From Pleomorphomonas sp. JP5 (lineage in GTDB: Bacteria > Pseudomonadota > Alphaproteobacteria > Rhizobiales > Pleomorphomonadaceae), in NCBI RefSeq assembly GCF_023721815.1, contig NZ_JAMDLI010000021.1, positions 1-64,000 on the forward strand: a DNA stretch of 64,000 nt, in the 5' to 3' direction. Made by a program: the position numbers and the translations under genes. Positions 8,463-16,488 of this stretch are shown piece by piece. Numbering within the stretch: the stretch's first letter is position 1; every line of letters begins with the position of its first letter. Below the pieces are notes generated by a model that was not told where the DNA came from, ran no database searches, and saw nothing but the letters and a program-made list of their open reading frames with translations.

Positions 8463-9506
8463 TCAGAACGTGATCTGGACCTTGACGTCCGAAGGGTTCT
8501 GCTGGGCGGCGCGCTCGAAGGCCTCGACCGACTTGTCGAACGGGTAGGTTGCCGAAATCAGCGGCTTCAGGTCGATCTTGCCCGAGCCGAGCAGCGCCAG
8601 CGTGCGGTCCCACACGTTGGCATAGCGGAAGATGCCCGTCAGACTGATCTCCTTGACCTCCAGCGCCACCACGTCCAGCGGCACACGGTCCTGCGGCATG
8701 CCGACCAGAACCACCCGGCCACCCTGCGTCACCACGTCCAGCATGTCGTCGAAGGCCTTCGGAGCGCCGCTCGCCTCGAAGAACAGGTCGGCGCCCTTGC
8801 CGGCCGTCCGCGCCGAGACCACGTCGGCCAGCTTTTCCCTGGTGAGGTCGACGGCGATGACGCCGGGGACCTTGGCGATGATGTCGAGCTTGGCCTTGGC
8901 GACGTCGCTGACGATCACCTCCGAACAGCCCGACGCCAGCGCGGCGAAGGCCACCATCATGCCGATGGTGCCGGCGCCCGCCACAACGGCGATGTCACCG
9001 GGACGGATAGCGCCCTTGGCGGCGGCATAGACGCCGATCGCCAGCGGCTCGACCATGGCGCCCTCGGCAAAGGAGACGCTGTCGGGCAGCTTGTAGGTCA
9101 GCGCCGCCGGATGAATCACTTCCGGCGTCAGGCAGCCGTGGATCGGCGGCGTCGCCCAGAAGCGCACGGCCGGATCGAGATTGTAGTGACCCTCCAGCGT
9201 CTGGCGCGAGCCGAAATCGGGAATGCCGGGCTCCATGCAGACGCGATCGCCGACCCTGAGGTGGGACACCTTGGCGCCGACCGCCGTCACCACGCCCGAA
9301 GCTTCATGGCCGAGCACCATCGGCTCGTTGACGATGAAGTCGCCGATGCGGCCGTGCTTCAGATAGTGAACGTCGCTGCCGCAGATGCCCACGGCCTTGA
9401 TGGCGACCCGAACCTCGCCGGCCGCCGGCGTCAGCGTGCCGGGGACCTCGATCTCCCGCAATGCGATATTGTTGACGCCTTCCAGAACGACCGCCTTGAT
9501 TTTCAT
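8463..9506 (-). CDS. Zinc-dependent polyol dehydrogenase (sorbitol/xylitol dehydrogenase type, MDR family)
   Basis: This 347-residue medium-chain dehydrogenase/reductase should oxidise a sugar alcohol to the keto-sugar with NAD. Catalytic zinc ligands are visible in [13 protein letters not shown] and GHEASGVV, and the Rossmann segment is [11 protein letters not shown]. The lobe that binds structural zinc in many relatives lacks its four cysteines ([20 protein letters not shown]), as in a known zinc-poor subgroup of polyol dehydrogenases. ATG at 9506 has GAGGAGG upstream. It lies upstream of the AraC gene on the same strand, so the two may be co-transcribed. The substrate could be xylitol, sorbitol or a related polyol. 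Confidence 0.82.
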   Translation of the reverse strand: MKIKAVVLEGVNNIALREIEVPGTLTPAAGEVRVAIKAVGICGSDVHYLKHGRIGDFIVNEPMVLGHEASGVVTAVGAKVSHLRVGDRVCMEPGIPDFGSRQTLEGHYNLDPAVRFWATPPIHGCLTPEVIHPAALTYKLPDSVSFAEGAMVEPLAIGVYAAAKGAIRPGDIAVVAGAGTIGMMVAFAALASGCSEVIVSDVAKAKLDIIAKVPGVIAVDLTREKLADVVSARTAGKGADLFFEASGAPKAFDDMLDVVTQGGRVVLVGMPQDRVPLDVVALEVKEISLTGIFRYANVWDRTLALLGSGKIDLKPLISATYPFDKSVEAFERAAQQNPSDVKVQITF

Positions 9507-9836
9507 GTTCTTTCCTCCTCGCCGCTCGGGCGTGGCCGACCGACCGGATCTTCGTCCGGCAATGGGGAAAGCATGCCTGTTCCCTCCAGGAGCGACAAAG
9601 CGTGAGAGAGCGACTTTAGTGCATGATTTTACATCCGACTCCAGCTCTTTCGTAGCAAGGGCCGCTCTCGCTGCTTTCAAGTGAGCACGAGTCTTTCATC
9701 ATGATATAAGGATCTCTTTATGTCATGATTGCGCTGGACATCGACTTCTCCTATAAGACACGGACCGGCGGCCGAAAGCCGCCTCGTTGCTTTCAATCAG
9801 AACACTCTTCCCACCCTCGCACCCGGAGATCCGTCG
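9507..9836. other. 330-bp divergent intergenic region between the dehydrogenase and ahcY
   Basis: No gene is seen here. The region has an AT-rich centre (about 9615-9730) and carries the 30-bp palindrome described separately. It must hold the promoters for the polyol dehydrogenase (leftward) and ahcY (rightward). Confidence 0.6.
9699..9728 (+). promoter_or_regulatory. 30-bp palindromic operator upstream of ahcY
   Basis: TCATGATATAAGGA at 9699-9712 and TCTTTATGTCATGA at 9715-9728 are inverted repeats with 12 of 14 positions matching around a central TC. The core ATAARGA-N2-TCTTTAT resembles the type of site I recall for ArsR-family regulators of S-adenosylhomocysteine recycling genes (SahR/SamR group). 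The link to that regulator is inferred. Its distance from the ahcY start, 108 nt, fits a promoter operator. Confidence 0.55.
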
Positions 9837-11234
9837 ATGGTCGCCAAGGAATACATCGTCAAGGACATCTCGCTCGCCGACTGGGGCCGCACTGAACTCG
9901 ACATGGCCGAGATCGAGATGCCCGGCCTGATGTCGGTGCGCGCCGAATATGCCGCCGCCCAGCCTCTCAAGGGCGCCCGCATCGCCGGTTCGCTGCACAT
10001 GACCATCCAGACGGCCGTGCTGATCGAAACCCTGAAGGCGCTCGGCGCCGATGTCCGCTGGGCGTCCTGCAACATCTTCTCGACGCAGGATCACGCCGCC
10101 GCCGCTATCGCGGCCGCCGGCATCCCGGTGTTCGCGGTGAAGGGCGAGAGCCTCAGCGACTACTGGAGCTATACCGACCGCATCCTCGACTGGGGCAACG
10201 GCGAGACCGCCAACATGATCCTGGACGACGGCGGCGACGCGACGCTCCTTGTCACGCTCGGCTCCAAGGCGGAAAGCGATCCGTCCGTTCTCGCCGATCC
10301 GAAGTCGGAGGAAGAGGAAGAGCTCTTCGCGACCATCAAGGCGCGCCTTGCCAAGGATCCGACCTTCTATTCGCGCGCCAAGGCGAACATTCGCGGCGTC
10401 TCCGAAGAGACGACGACGGGCGTCATGCGCCTCTACCAGATGGAAACGCGTGGCGAGCTGCCCTGGCCGGCCTTCAACGTCAACGACAGCGTCACCAAGT
10501 CGAAGTTCGACAACAAGTACGGCTGCCGTGAGAGCCTGGTCGACGCCATCCGTCGCGGCACCGACGTGATGATGGCCGGCAAGGTCGCCATCGTCTGCGG
10601 CTATGGCGACGTCGGCAAGGGCTCGGCCCAGTCGCTGGCTGGCGCCGGCGCCCGCGTGCTGGTCACCGAAGTCGATCCGATCTGCGCCCTGCAGGCTGCC
10701 ATGGACGGCTTCGAGGTGGTCACGCTGGAGGATGATATCCATCGCGCGGACATCATCGTCACCTGCACCGGCAACCTTCATGTCGTCACCGTCGATGACA
10801 TGCGCAAGCTCAAGAACATGGCCATTGTCTGCAACATCGGCCATTTCGACAACGAGATCGACGTTGCCGGGCTCCGGAACTTCAAGTGGAAGAACGTCAA
10901 GCCGCAGGTCGACCTCGTCGAGTTCCCTGACGGCAAGAAGATCGTTCTTCTGTCGGAAGGCCGCCTCGTCAATCTCGGCAATGCCACCGGACACCCGAGC
11001 TTCGTGATGAGCGCCTCCTTCTCCAACCAGACGCTGGCCCAGATCGAGCTTTGGACCCGTGGCGACAAGTACGAGAAGAAGGTGCACGTGCTGCCCAAGC
11101 ACCTCGATGAGAAGGTCGCCCAGCTGCACCTTGCCAAGCTCGGCGCCAAGCTCTCCAAGCTGACGACCGAGCAGGCCGACTACATCGGCGTCAAGACGAC
11201 CGGCCCCTTCAAGTCGGCCATGTACCGCTACTAA
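9837..11234 (+). CDS. ahcY: Adenosylhomocysteinase (S-adenosylhomocysteine hydrolase)
   Basis: This 465-residue cytoplasmic NAD-dependent enzyme converts S-adenosylhomocysteine to homocysteine and adenosine, relieving product inhibition of methyltransferases. Signature segments include [15 protein letters not shown], the substrate region [17 protein letters not shown] and the NAD-binding [15 protein letters not shown]. The C-terminus ends in FKSAMYRY. The length includes the insert usual in bacterial forms of about 465 residues. ATG at 9837 follows CCGGAG. It is monocistronic: a palindromic operator lies upstream and a strong terminator downstream. Confidence 0.97.
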   Translation: MVAKEYIVKDISLADWGRTELDMAEIEMPGLMSVRAEYAAAQPLKGARIAGSLHMTIQTAVLIETLKALGADVRWASCNIFSTQDHAAAAIAAAGIPVFAVKGESLSDYWSYTDRILDWGNGETANMILDDGGDATLLVTLGSKAESDPSVLADPKSEEEEELFATIKARLAKDPTFYSRAKANIRGVSEETTTGVMRLYQMETRGELPWPAFNVNDSVTKSKFDNKYGCRESLVDAIRRGTDVMMAGKVAIVCGYGDVGKGSAQSLAGAGARVLVTEVDPICALQAAMDGFEVVTLEDDIHRADIIVTCTGNLHVVTVDDMRKLKNMAIVCNIGHFDNEIDVAGLRNFKWKNVKPQVDLVEFPDGKKIVLLSEGRLVNLGNATGHPSFVMSASFSNQTLAQIELWTRGDKYEKKVHVLPKHLDEKVAQLHLAKLGAKLSKLTTEQADYIGVKTTGPFKSAMYRY

Positions 11235-11257
11235 CAGCGCGTTCGATCGCTCCTGCT

Positions 11258-11296
11258 GCCCGTCCGCTCCCCCAGGGGATCGGGCGGGCATTTTGT
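11258..11296 (+). terminator. Intrinsic terminator of ahcY
   Basis: A 9-bp stem with one G-U pair, GCCCGTCCG at 11258-11266 with CGGGCGGGC at 11281-11289, is followed by ATTTTGTTG. Confidence 0.8.
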
Positions 11297-11688
11297 TGTC
11301 GGCAAAGCCTTATCCACAGCTGTTCCACATATGCGGATTTTTCCGGGTCAACCTGCCCGCATTTACGAGACGTTAAGAAAAAGATGCAGGCCGAACCGCA
11401 TAAGGCGAGTCCGGTCAGTCCCATGGCGCCACCCTACCCATGGTTATCGACTCCCTCTGGCCATTTGCCGAGGCGACAGAATGCCGGAACGTTCTGCGAA
11501 CATTCGCCATTCGGAGACCGGTTGCGCACCGATGCGCCGAGCCGGCCGGCCACGACTCTTTTTGCCCCTCCTGAAAGGCGGTATTTTGAGGTGATTCGGA
11601 TCGGCGGTGGGGCACGCGCCGGTTCGGGGTGGGCCTCTCTTCAGGCGGCACACCCTTTTGTTGATGCGGCCAAAAAGGGGACATGTGC
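11297..11688 (+). promoter_or_regulatory. divL upstream region with DnaA-box, CtrA-like and GANTC motifs
   Basis: About 390 bp without a convincing gene. It contains a perfect DnaA box TTATCCACA at 11310-11318, and a CtrA-like element TTTA-N7-TTAA at 11362-11376 (consensus TTAA-N7-TTAA, one mismatch). It also has three CcrM methylation-type sites: GAGTC at 11407, GACTC at 11449 and GATTC at 11593. Each is short enough to occur by chance, but together in front of a cell-cycle kinase gene they suggest cell-cycle-timed transcription. No experimental support is visible in the sequence. Confidence 0.4.
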
Positions 11689-14181
11689 ATGCCGGGGCTG
11701 GGCCGGACACGATTGCCGTTTGTGGGGCATGTCGGGAAGATCGCCCTGCTCTCGACCATCCTGTCACCTGTGGCTGCGAGCCCGGCGCTCGCCCAGGCCA
11801 TCAAGTTCGGCGCCGATGGCTCGATCTATTTCGAGCCGCTTCAGGTGGCCGCCCTGTCGGCTTTCGTATCGGCGATCTGCATTGCCGTGGTCTCGGCCGC
11901 CGCCCTGATCCGGGCGCGCCGCATGGCAGAAGAGGATCGCGAGCGCCTGCTGCGCGAGAACGCCGACCTGAAACTCGCCGCCGACCGCACCGAAGCCGCG
12001 CTCAATGCCGACGACCAGCGCACCGTGATCTGGGGCTCCCGCGACGAGGCGCCGAAGGTCATGGGGTCGCTGCCGGAAGCCTCGGGCGTGCCGCGCAGCC
12101 AGGTTGGCTTCCTTGCCTTCGGCCAATGGCTTGAGCCGGCCTCCGCCCAGCTTCTCGAGGCCCGCACCCGCTCCCTGCGCACCGATGGCGAGGCGTTCCT
12201 CGACGTGCTGACCACCACCACCGGCGTTCATATCGAGGCGGCCGGGCGGGTCAACGGTTCTCGGTGTTTCATCCGTTTTCGCAATCTCACCCGTGAACGC
12301 CAGCAATATGCCGAGCTCGCCGAGCGGTTCGAACGGCAGCGGACCCTCGTCGAAACCTTCGAGGGGCTGATCGACAAGGTATCGATGCCGGCTTGGACGC
12401 GCGACAAGTCCGGCCGTCTGGTCTGGGTCAACGCCGCCTATGCCCGCGCCGTCGAAGTGGCGAGCGCGACGCAGGCAGTGGCCGTCGGCGCCGAGTTTCT
12501 CGACACCGCTGCTCGCAAGGCGATCACGGACAGCCGCCAGACCGCACCGGTATTCGAGAAACGTCTCTCGGTCGTGGTGGGTGGCGCCCGGCGTGTGTTC
12601 GACGTCGTCGACGTCGAAACGTCTTCCGGCAGCGCCGGCATCGCCACGGACGTGTCCGAGCTGGAACAGGCTCAGGTGGAACTGCGCCGGACCATCGACA
12701 GCCACGCCCGCACGCTCGACCAGCTGGCCACCGCCGTTGCCATCTTCGGCGCCGACAAGCGGCTCAAGTTCTACAACGCCGCCTATCGCGCCCTGTTCGA
12801 CCTCGACACCGCCTTCCTCGAATCCGGCCCGGACGACGCGGCCGTTCTCGATCAGTTGCGCGTGTCCCGCAAACTGCCCGAACAGGCCGATTTCCGCACA
12901 TGGAAGCGCGAGCAGCTTTCGGCCTATCAGGCGATGGAGGCTCGCGAGAGCTGGTGGCACCTGCCGACGGGCCAGACGTTGCGTGTCATCGCCAACCCGC
13001 ACCCGCAGGGCGGCGTCACCTATGTCTACGAAAACGTCACCGAGCAGATCGAACTCAAGAGCCGCTACAACGCGCTGACACGCGTGCAGGGCGAGACGCT
13101 CGACCATCTCTCCGAAGGCGTGGCGGTGTTCGGCTCCGACGGGCGTCTTCGCCTGTCCAATCCGGCCTTTGGCAGCCTTTGGAGACTCTCCGACGAAATG
13201 CTGGCCGGTCGGCCGCATATCAATGACGTTGTCGGCCACTGCATGGCCACCCACGGCAACCGCGAAGCGTGGGACCAGGTCCGCCTCGCCGTCGCCGGCC
13301 TCGCCGACAGCCGCAACCGCCTCACCGGCCGGCTCGATCGCCGCGACGGCGGGGTCATCGACTTCACCACCGTTCCGCTGCCGGATGGTGCAACACTGAT
13401 CACCTTCGTCAACGTCACCGATTCGGTGAACGTCGAGCGGGCCCTCACGGAGAAGAACGAGGCGCTCGAGGAAGCCGACCAGCTGAAGAACGCCTTCATC
13501 CAGCACGTTTCCTACGAGCTGCGTTCACCGCTCACCAACATCATCGGTTTCGCGCAGCTGCTCGCCGACGACAACGCCGGCCCGCTCAACATCAAGCAGC
13601 GGGAATATACCGGCTACATCATGGACTCGTCGACGGCGCTCCTGGCCATCATCAACGACATCCTCGATCTCGCCACCGTCGATGCGGGCATCATCGAACT
13701 CGACCTCGGCGAGGTGGACATCCCCTCGACCGTCGACGCGGCCACCACCGGTCTTCGCGACCGGATCGCCGAGGCGCACATCGACCTGAAGCTCGACGTT
13801 CCCGCTGACATCGGCTCGTTCATCGCCGACGAGAAGCGCATCCGCCAGGTGCTCTACAACCTCCTGTCCAACGCCATCGCCTTCTCCGACGACGGTGGCG
13901 CGGTGTCGCTCTCCTGCCGGCGGACCGGGGAGGAAGTCTCGTTCACCGTCGAAGATCATGGCCGAGGCATTCCCGACGAATACCTTCAGGCAGTGTTCGA
14001 GCGCTTCGAGAGCCGCACCAACGGCGCTCGTCGGCGCGGTCCGGGCCTGGGCCTGTCCATCGTCAAGAGCTTCGTCGAGCTGCACAAGGGCAGCGTCGAG
14101 ATCACCTCCAAGATCGGTGTCGGTACGCGGGTGGTCTGCCGGTTGCCGATAAACCCCAGTATCGCCGAAGCGGCCGAGTGA
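11689..14181 (+). CDS. divL: DivL-like PAS-domain histidine-kinase homologue with Tyr in place of the phospho-acceptor His
   Basis: This protein has about 830 residues. It begins with a signal-like hydrophobic segment (about 15-37) and has a membrane helix around 47-72. Several PAS-like domains follow (about 230-580), then a dimerisation/H-box helix and a C-terminal HATPase domain. The H-box reads HVSYELRSPLT, so Tyr609 (codon 13513-13515) occupies the place of the normal His in SHELRTPL. The ATP-binding boxes look intact (NLLSNAIAF, DHGRGIP, GPGLGLSIVKS). Caulobacter DivL has the same His-to-Tyr change and works as a polarity hub for CckA-CtrA signalling rather than as a normal kinase. ATG at 11689 suits AAGGGG at 11675-11680; ATG at 11683 is possible. 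Confidence 0.85.
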   Translation: MPGLGRTRLPFVGHVGKIALLSTILSPVAASPALAQAIKFGADGSIYFEPLQVAALSAFVSAICIAVVSAAALIRARRMAEEDRERLLRENADLKLAADRTEAALNADDQRTVIWGSRDEAPKVMGSLPEASGVPRSQVGFLAFGQWLEPASAQLLEARTRSLRTDGEAFLDVLTTTTGVHIEAAGRVNGSRCFIRFRNLTRERQQYAELAERFERQRTLVETFEGLIDKVSMPAWTRDKSGRLVWVNAAYARAVEVASATQAVAVGAEFLDTAARKAITDSRQTAPVFEKRLSVVVGGARRVFDVVDVETSSGSAGIATDVSELEQAQVELRRTIDSHARTLDQLATAVAIFGADKRLKFYNAAYRALFDLDTAFLESGPDDAAVLDQLRVSRKLPEQADFRTWKREQLSAYQAMEARESWWHLPTGQTLRVIANPHPQGGVTYVYENVTEQIELKSRYNALTRVQGETLDHLSEGVAVFGSDGRLRLSNPAFGSLWRLSDEMLAGRPHINDVVGHCMATHGNREAWDQVRLAVAGLADSRNRLTGRLDRRDGGVIDFTTVPLPDGATLITFVNVTDSVNVERALTEKNEALEEADQLKNAFIQHVSYELRSPLTNIIGFAQLLADDNAGPLNIKQREYTGYIMDSSTALLAIINDILDLATVDAGIIELDLGEVDIPSTVDAATTGLRDRIAEAHIDLKLDVPADIGSFIADEKRIRQVLYNLLSNAIAFSDDGGAVSLSCRRTGEEVSFTVEDHGRGIPDEYLQAVFERFESRTNGARRRGPGLGLSIVKSFVELHKGSVEITSKIGVGTRVVCRLPINPSIAEAAE

Positions 14182-15701
14182 GCGCCGCTGCGATGAGCTC
14201 GCCACTTCGCCGAACCGTGAACGTGGCCGACGAGGCTGGTACGCTTCGCCTCGCCGACGACATTGCCGCCATCGCCCGCCCGGGCGACGTCGTCGCTCTT
14301 TACGGCGACCTCGGCATGGGAAAGAGCGCTTTCGCCCGCGCCGTTGTCCGGCGTCTTGCCGGCGAGCCCGACCTTGAGGTGCCCAGCCCGACCTTCACGC
14401 TGCTGCAGAGCTACGAGACCGGCCGCTTCCCCGTCCATCATTTCGATCTGTATCGTCTCGCCGATCCCGACGAGCTTATCGAAATCGGCTTCTCCGAAGC
14501 CGTCGGGGAAGGCCTTTCGCTGATCGAGTGGCCCGACCGGGCCGGTGACGAGTTGCCGGCGGAGCGACTCGACGTCGTCATCTCCGAGGGCGATGGCCTC
14601 AATGGGCGCCGTTTCTCGCTGGAAGCGCACGGGAACAGCTGGGCGGAGAGGCTCGACGAGACCTTCGGCGTTCGCGATCTTCTCGACCGATCAGGTTTGG
14701 CAGGCGCCGAACGGCGGCATTTGCATGGCGACGCCTCGACACGCAGTTTCGAGCGAGCGACGGTCGGCGAAAAGGCCGCGGTCGTGATGCGCTGGCCAGC
14801 CTGGCGCGCCTACCTGAAGCGAGCCGACGACGACCGTTACGAGGAGATCGTTCACCTCGCCGATAGTCTCATCGCCTTTTCGGCCATTGCCGACACGCTG
14901 CGTCGCAACGGCTTCCGCAGCCCGCGCGTTCTCGATCGCGACGCCGAGCGGCGACTGATGCTGGTCGAAGATCTCGGGTCGGATGGCATCGTGCGCGACG
15001 GCGTGCCGATCCCCGAACGCTACCTCGTCGCTGCCCGGCGGCTCGCCGACCTCGCGGTCGTAGCCTGGCCTGACGTCGCCGTCGATGACGCCGGTGGTCG
15101 CTGGCCGATGCCACGCTACGACCGAAGAGCCCTGGCGACGGAGGTGGGCCTCTTCGCCACCTGGTACGTCCCACACCTGACCGGTGCGTCGCTCGGAGCC
15201 GACGCCCTTGCCGAGTGGAATGATCTCTGGGACGGACTTCTTTCCCGCTTCGATGATGACCAGGCCCAGTTGGTGCTGCGCGACTACCACTCGCCCAACA
15301 TCCTCTGGCAGACCTCGGGTGATGCCATCGGATTGATCGATTTCCAGGACGGGTTGCTCGGCTCTTCAGCCTACGACTTCGCGGCTCTCGTCACGGATGC
15401 CCGTGTCGACATTCCCGATGAACTCGCGGCGGCAATGACCGCCGCCTATGTGGATCGTCGGAGACTCCACGATTCCGGCTTCGACGCGGTCGACTTCGCA
15501 GAGCGCGTCGCGATCCTCGGCGCCCAGCGCAATGCCAAAATCCTCGGCCGCTTTGTCGAGTATGCCGCGCGCACCGGCCGCACCCATCATCTCCGCTTCC
15601 TGCCGCGCGTACGTCGAAACCTTGAGAAAGCGCTGGACGACAAGGTTCTCGCCGGCGTCAAGCTCTGGTATGAACGGCTCGGACTCGCTGCAAGGCCGTG
15701 A
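14178..15701 (+). CDS. tsaE: Fused TsaE ATPase / AmgK-type amino-sugar kinase
   Basis: This is a 507-residue fusion. Residues about 10-150 are TsaE, the ATPase that resets the TsaBD complex making t6A37 in tRNA: P-loop GDLGMGKSAFARA, then SPTFTLLQ, HFDLYRLAD and IEWPDR. Residues about 165-500 form an aminoglycoside-phosphotransferase-fold kinase with LRDYHSPNILW and IDFQDGLLGSSAYDFA, like AmgK, which phosphorylates MurNAc or GlcNAc at the anomeric carbon. The next gene is MurU-like, the partner of AmgK in peptidoglycan sugar recycling. GTG at 14178 overlaps the divL stop by 4 nt; ATG at 14193 is an alternative. No frame break lies between the halves. Confidence 0.88.
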   Translation: MSAAAMSSPLRRTVNVADEAGTLRLADDIAAIARPGDVVALYGDLGMGKSAFARAVVRRLAGEPDLEVPSPTFTLLQSYETGRFPVHHFDLYRLADPDELIEIGFSEAVGEGLSLIEWPDRAGDELPAERLDVVISEGDGLNGRRFSLEAHGNSWAERLDETFGVRDLLDRSGLAGAERRHLHGDASTRSFERATVGEKAAVVMRWPAWRAYLKRADDDRYEEIVHLADSLIAFSAIADTLRRNGFRSPRVLDRDAERRLMLVEDLGSDGIVRDGVPIPERYLVAARRLADLAVVAWPDVAVDDAGGRWPMPRYDRRALATEVGLFATWYVPHLTGASLGADALAEWNDLWDGLLSRFDDDQAQLVLRDYHSPNILWQTSGDAIGLIDFQDGLLGSSAYDFAALVTDARVDIPDELAAAMTAAYVDRRRLHDSGFDAVDFAERVAILGAQRNAKILGRFVEYAARTGRTHHLRFLPRVRRNLEKALDDKVLAGVKLWYERLGLAARP

Positions 15702-15741
15702 GCCCGCCCTTTCCAACCGCAGAGAGCCCGACCTTTTCAAG

Positions 15742-16485
15742 ATGACCGATGCTGCTTTATCCTCCGCCTTCCGCCCTCGCCGGGCCATGGTGCTCGCTGC
15801 GGGACGTGGCAAGCGGATGCGTCCGATCACGGCGACCACGCCGAAGCCGCTGGTGGAAGTGCTTGGCCGCAGCCTGATCGATCGGGTGTTCGACCGCCTG
15901 GTCGAGGCCCACGTCGAGACCGCGGTGGTCAACGTTCACTATCTCGCCGATCTCATCGAGGTACACGTCGGCAAGCGGAGCGACCTTTCCGTCGTCGTCT
16001 CCGACGAACGCAACCTGCTGCTCGACACCGGCGGTGGCGTCGTCAAGGCGTTGCCGCACCTCGGCTCCGAGCCTTTCTATCATCTCAACTCCGACTCCAT
16101 CTGGATCGAGGGCGTATCCGCCAACCTGCCGCTGCTGGCCCGCGCCTGGGATGGCGATCGCATGGATGGGCTGCTGCTGCTCGCCCCCATCGTCGGCTCG
16201 GTTGGCTATCACGGCGTCGGAGACTTCGACATGGCCGGTGACGGACGCCTGACCCGCCGGCGCGAACGAACGGTTGCCCCGTTCGTCTACGCCGGCGTCG
16301 CCGTTCTCAAGCCGGAAATATTCGTCGATCGCCCGCTTGAGCCCTTCTCGCTCAATCGCGTTTTCGACGAGTTGATCGGACAGGGACGCCTGCATGGCGT
16401 TCGGCTTGAAGGCACCTGGCTGCACGTCGGCACGCCCGAAGCGATCAGACAGGCGGAGCGGACCATCCTGACATCTGCGGAGTAG
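15742..16485 (+). CDS. murU: MurU-type nucleotidyltransferase (N-acetylmuramate 1-phosphate uridylyltransferase)
   Basis: This 247-residue sugar-1-phosphate nucleotidyltransferase carries the signature LAAGRGKRMRPITATTPKPL at residues about 17-36, which binds the nucleotide. A metal-binding region HLNSDSIWI and the C-terminal GTWLHVGTPEAI follow. In the MurU pathway MurNAc-1-phosphate plus UTP gives UDP-MurNAc, bypassing de novo synthesis and fosfomycin-sensitive MurA. The assignment as MurU rather than a generic NTP transferase rests on the adjacent AmgK-like domain. It is followed 3 nt later by addB. Confidence 0.82.
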   Translation: MTDAALSSAFRPRRAMVLAAGRGKRMRPITATTPKPLVEVLGRSLIDRVFDRLVEAHVETAVVNVHYLADLIEVHVGKRSDLSVVVSDERNLLLDTGGGVVKALPHLGSEPFYHLNSDSIWIEGVSANLPLLARAWDGDRMDGLLLLAPIVGSVGYHGVGDFDMAGDGRLTRRRERTVAPFVYAGVAVLKPEIFVDRPLEPFSLNRVFDELIGQGRLHGVRLEGTWLHVGTPEAIRQAERTILTSAE

Positions 16486-16488
16486 GCA

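Noticed and set aside
11310-11376. Replication origin at the DnaA box
   Set aside because: Only one perfect DnaA box, no long AT-rich unwinding region and no origin-linked genes such as dnaA, parAB or hemE nearby.
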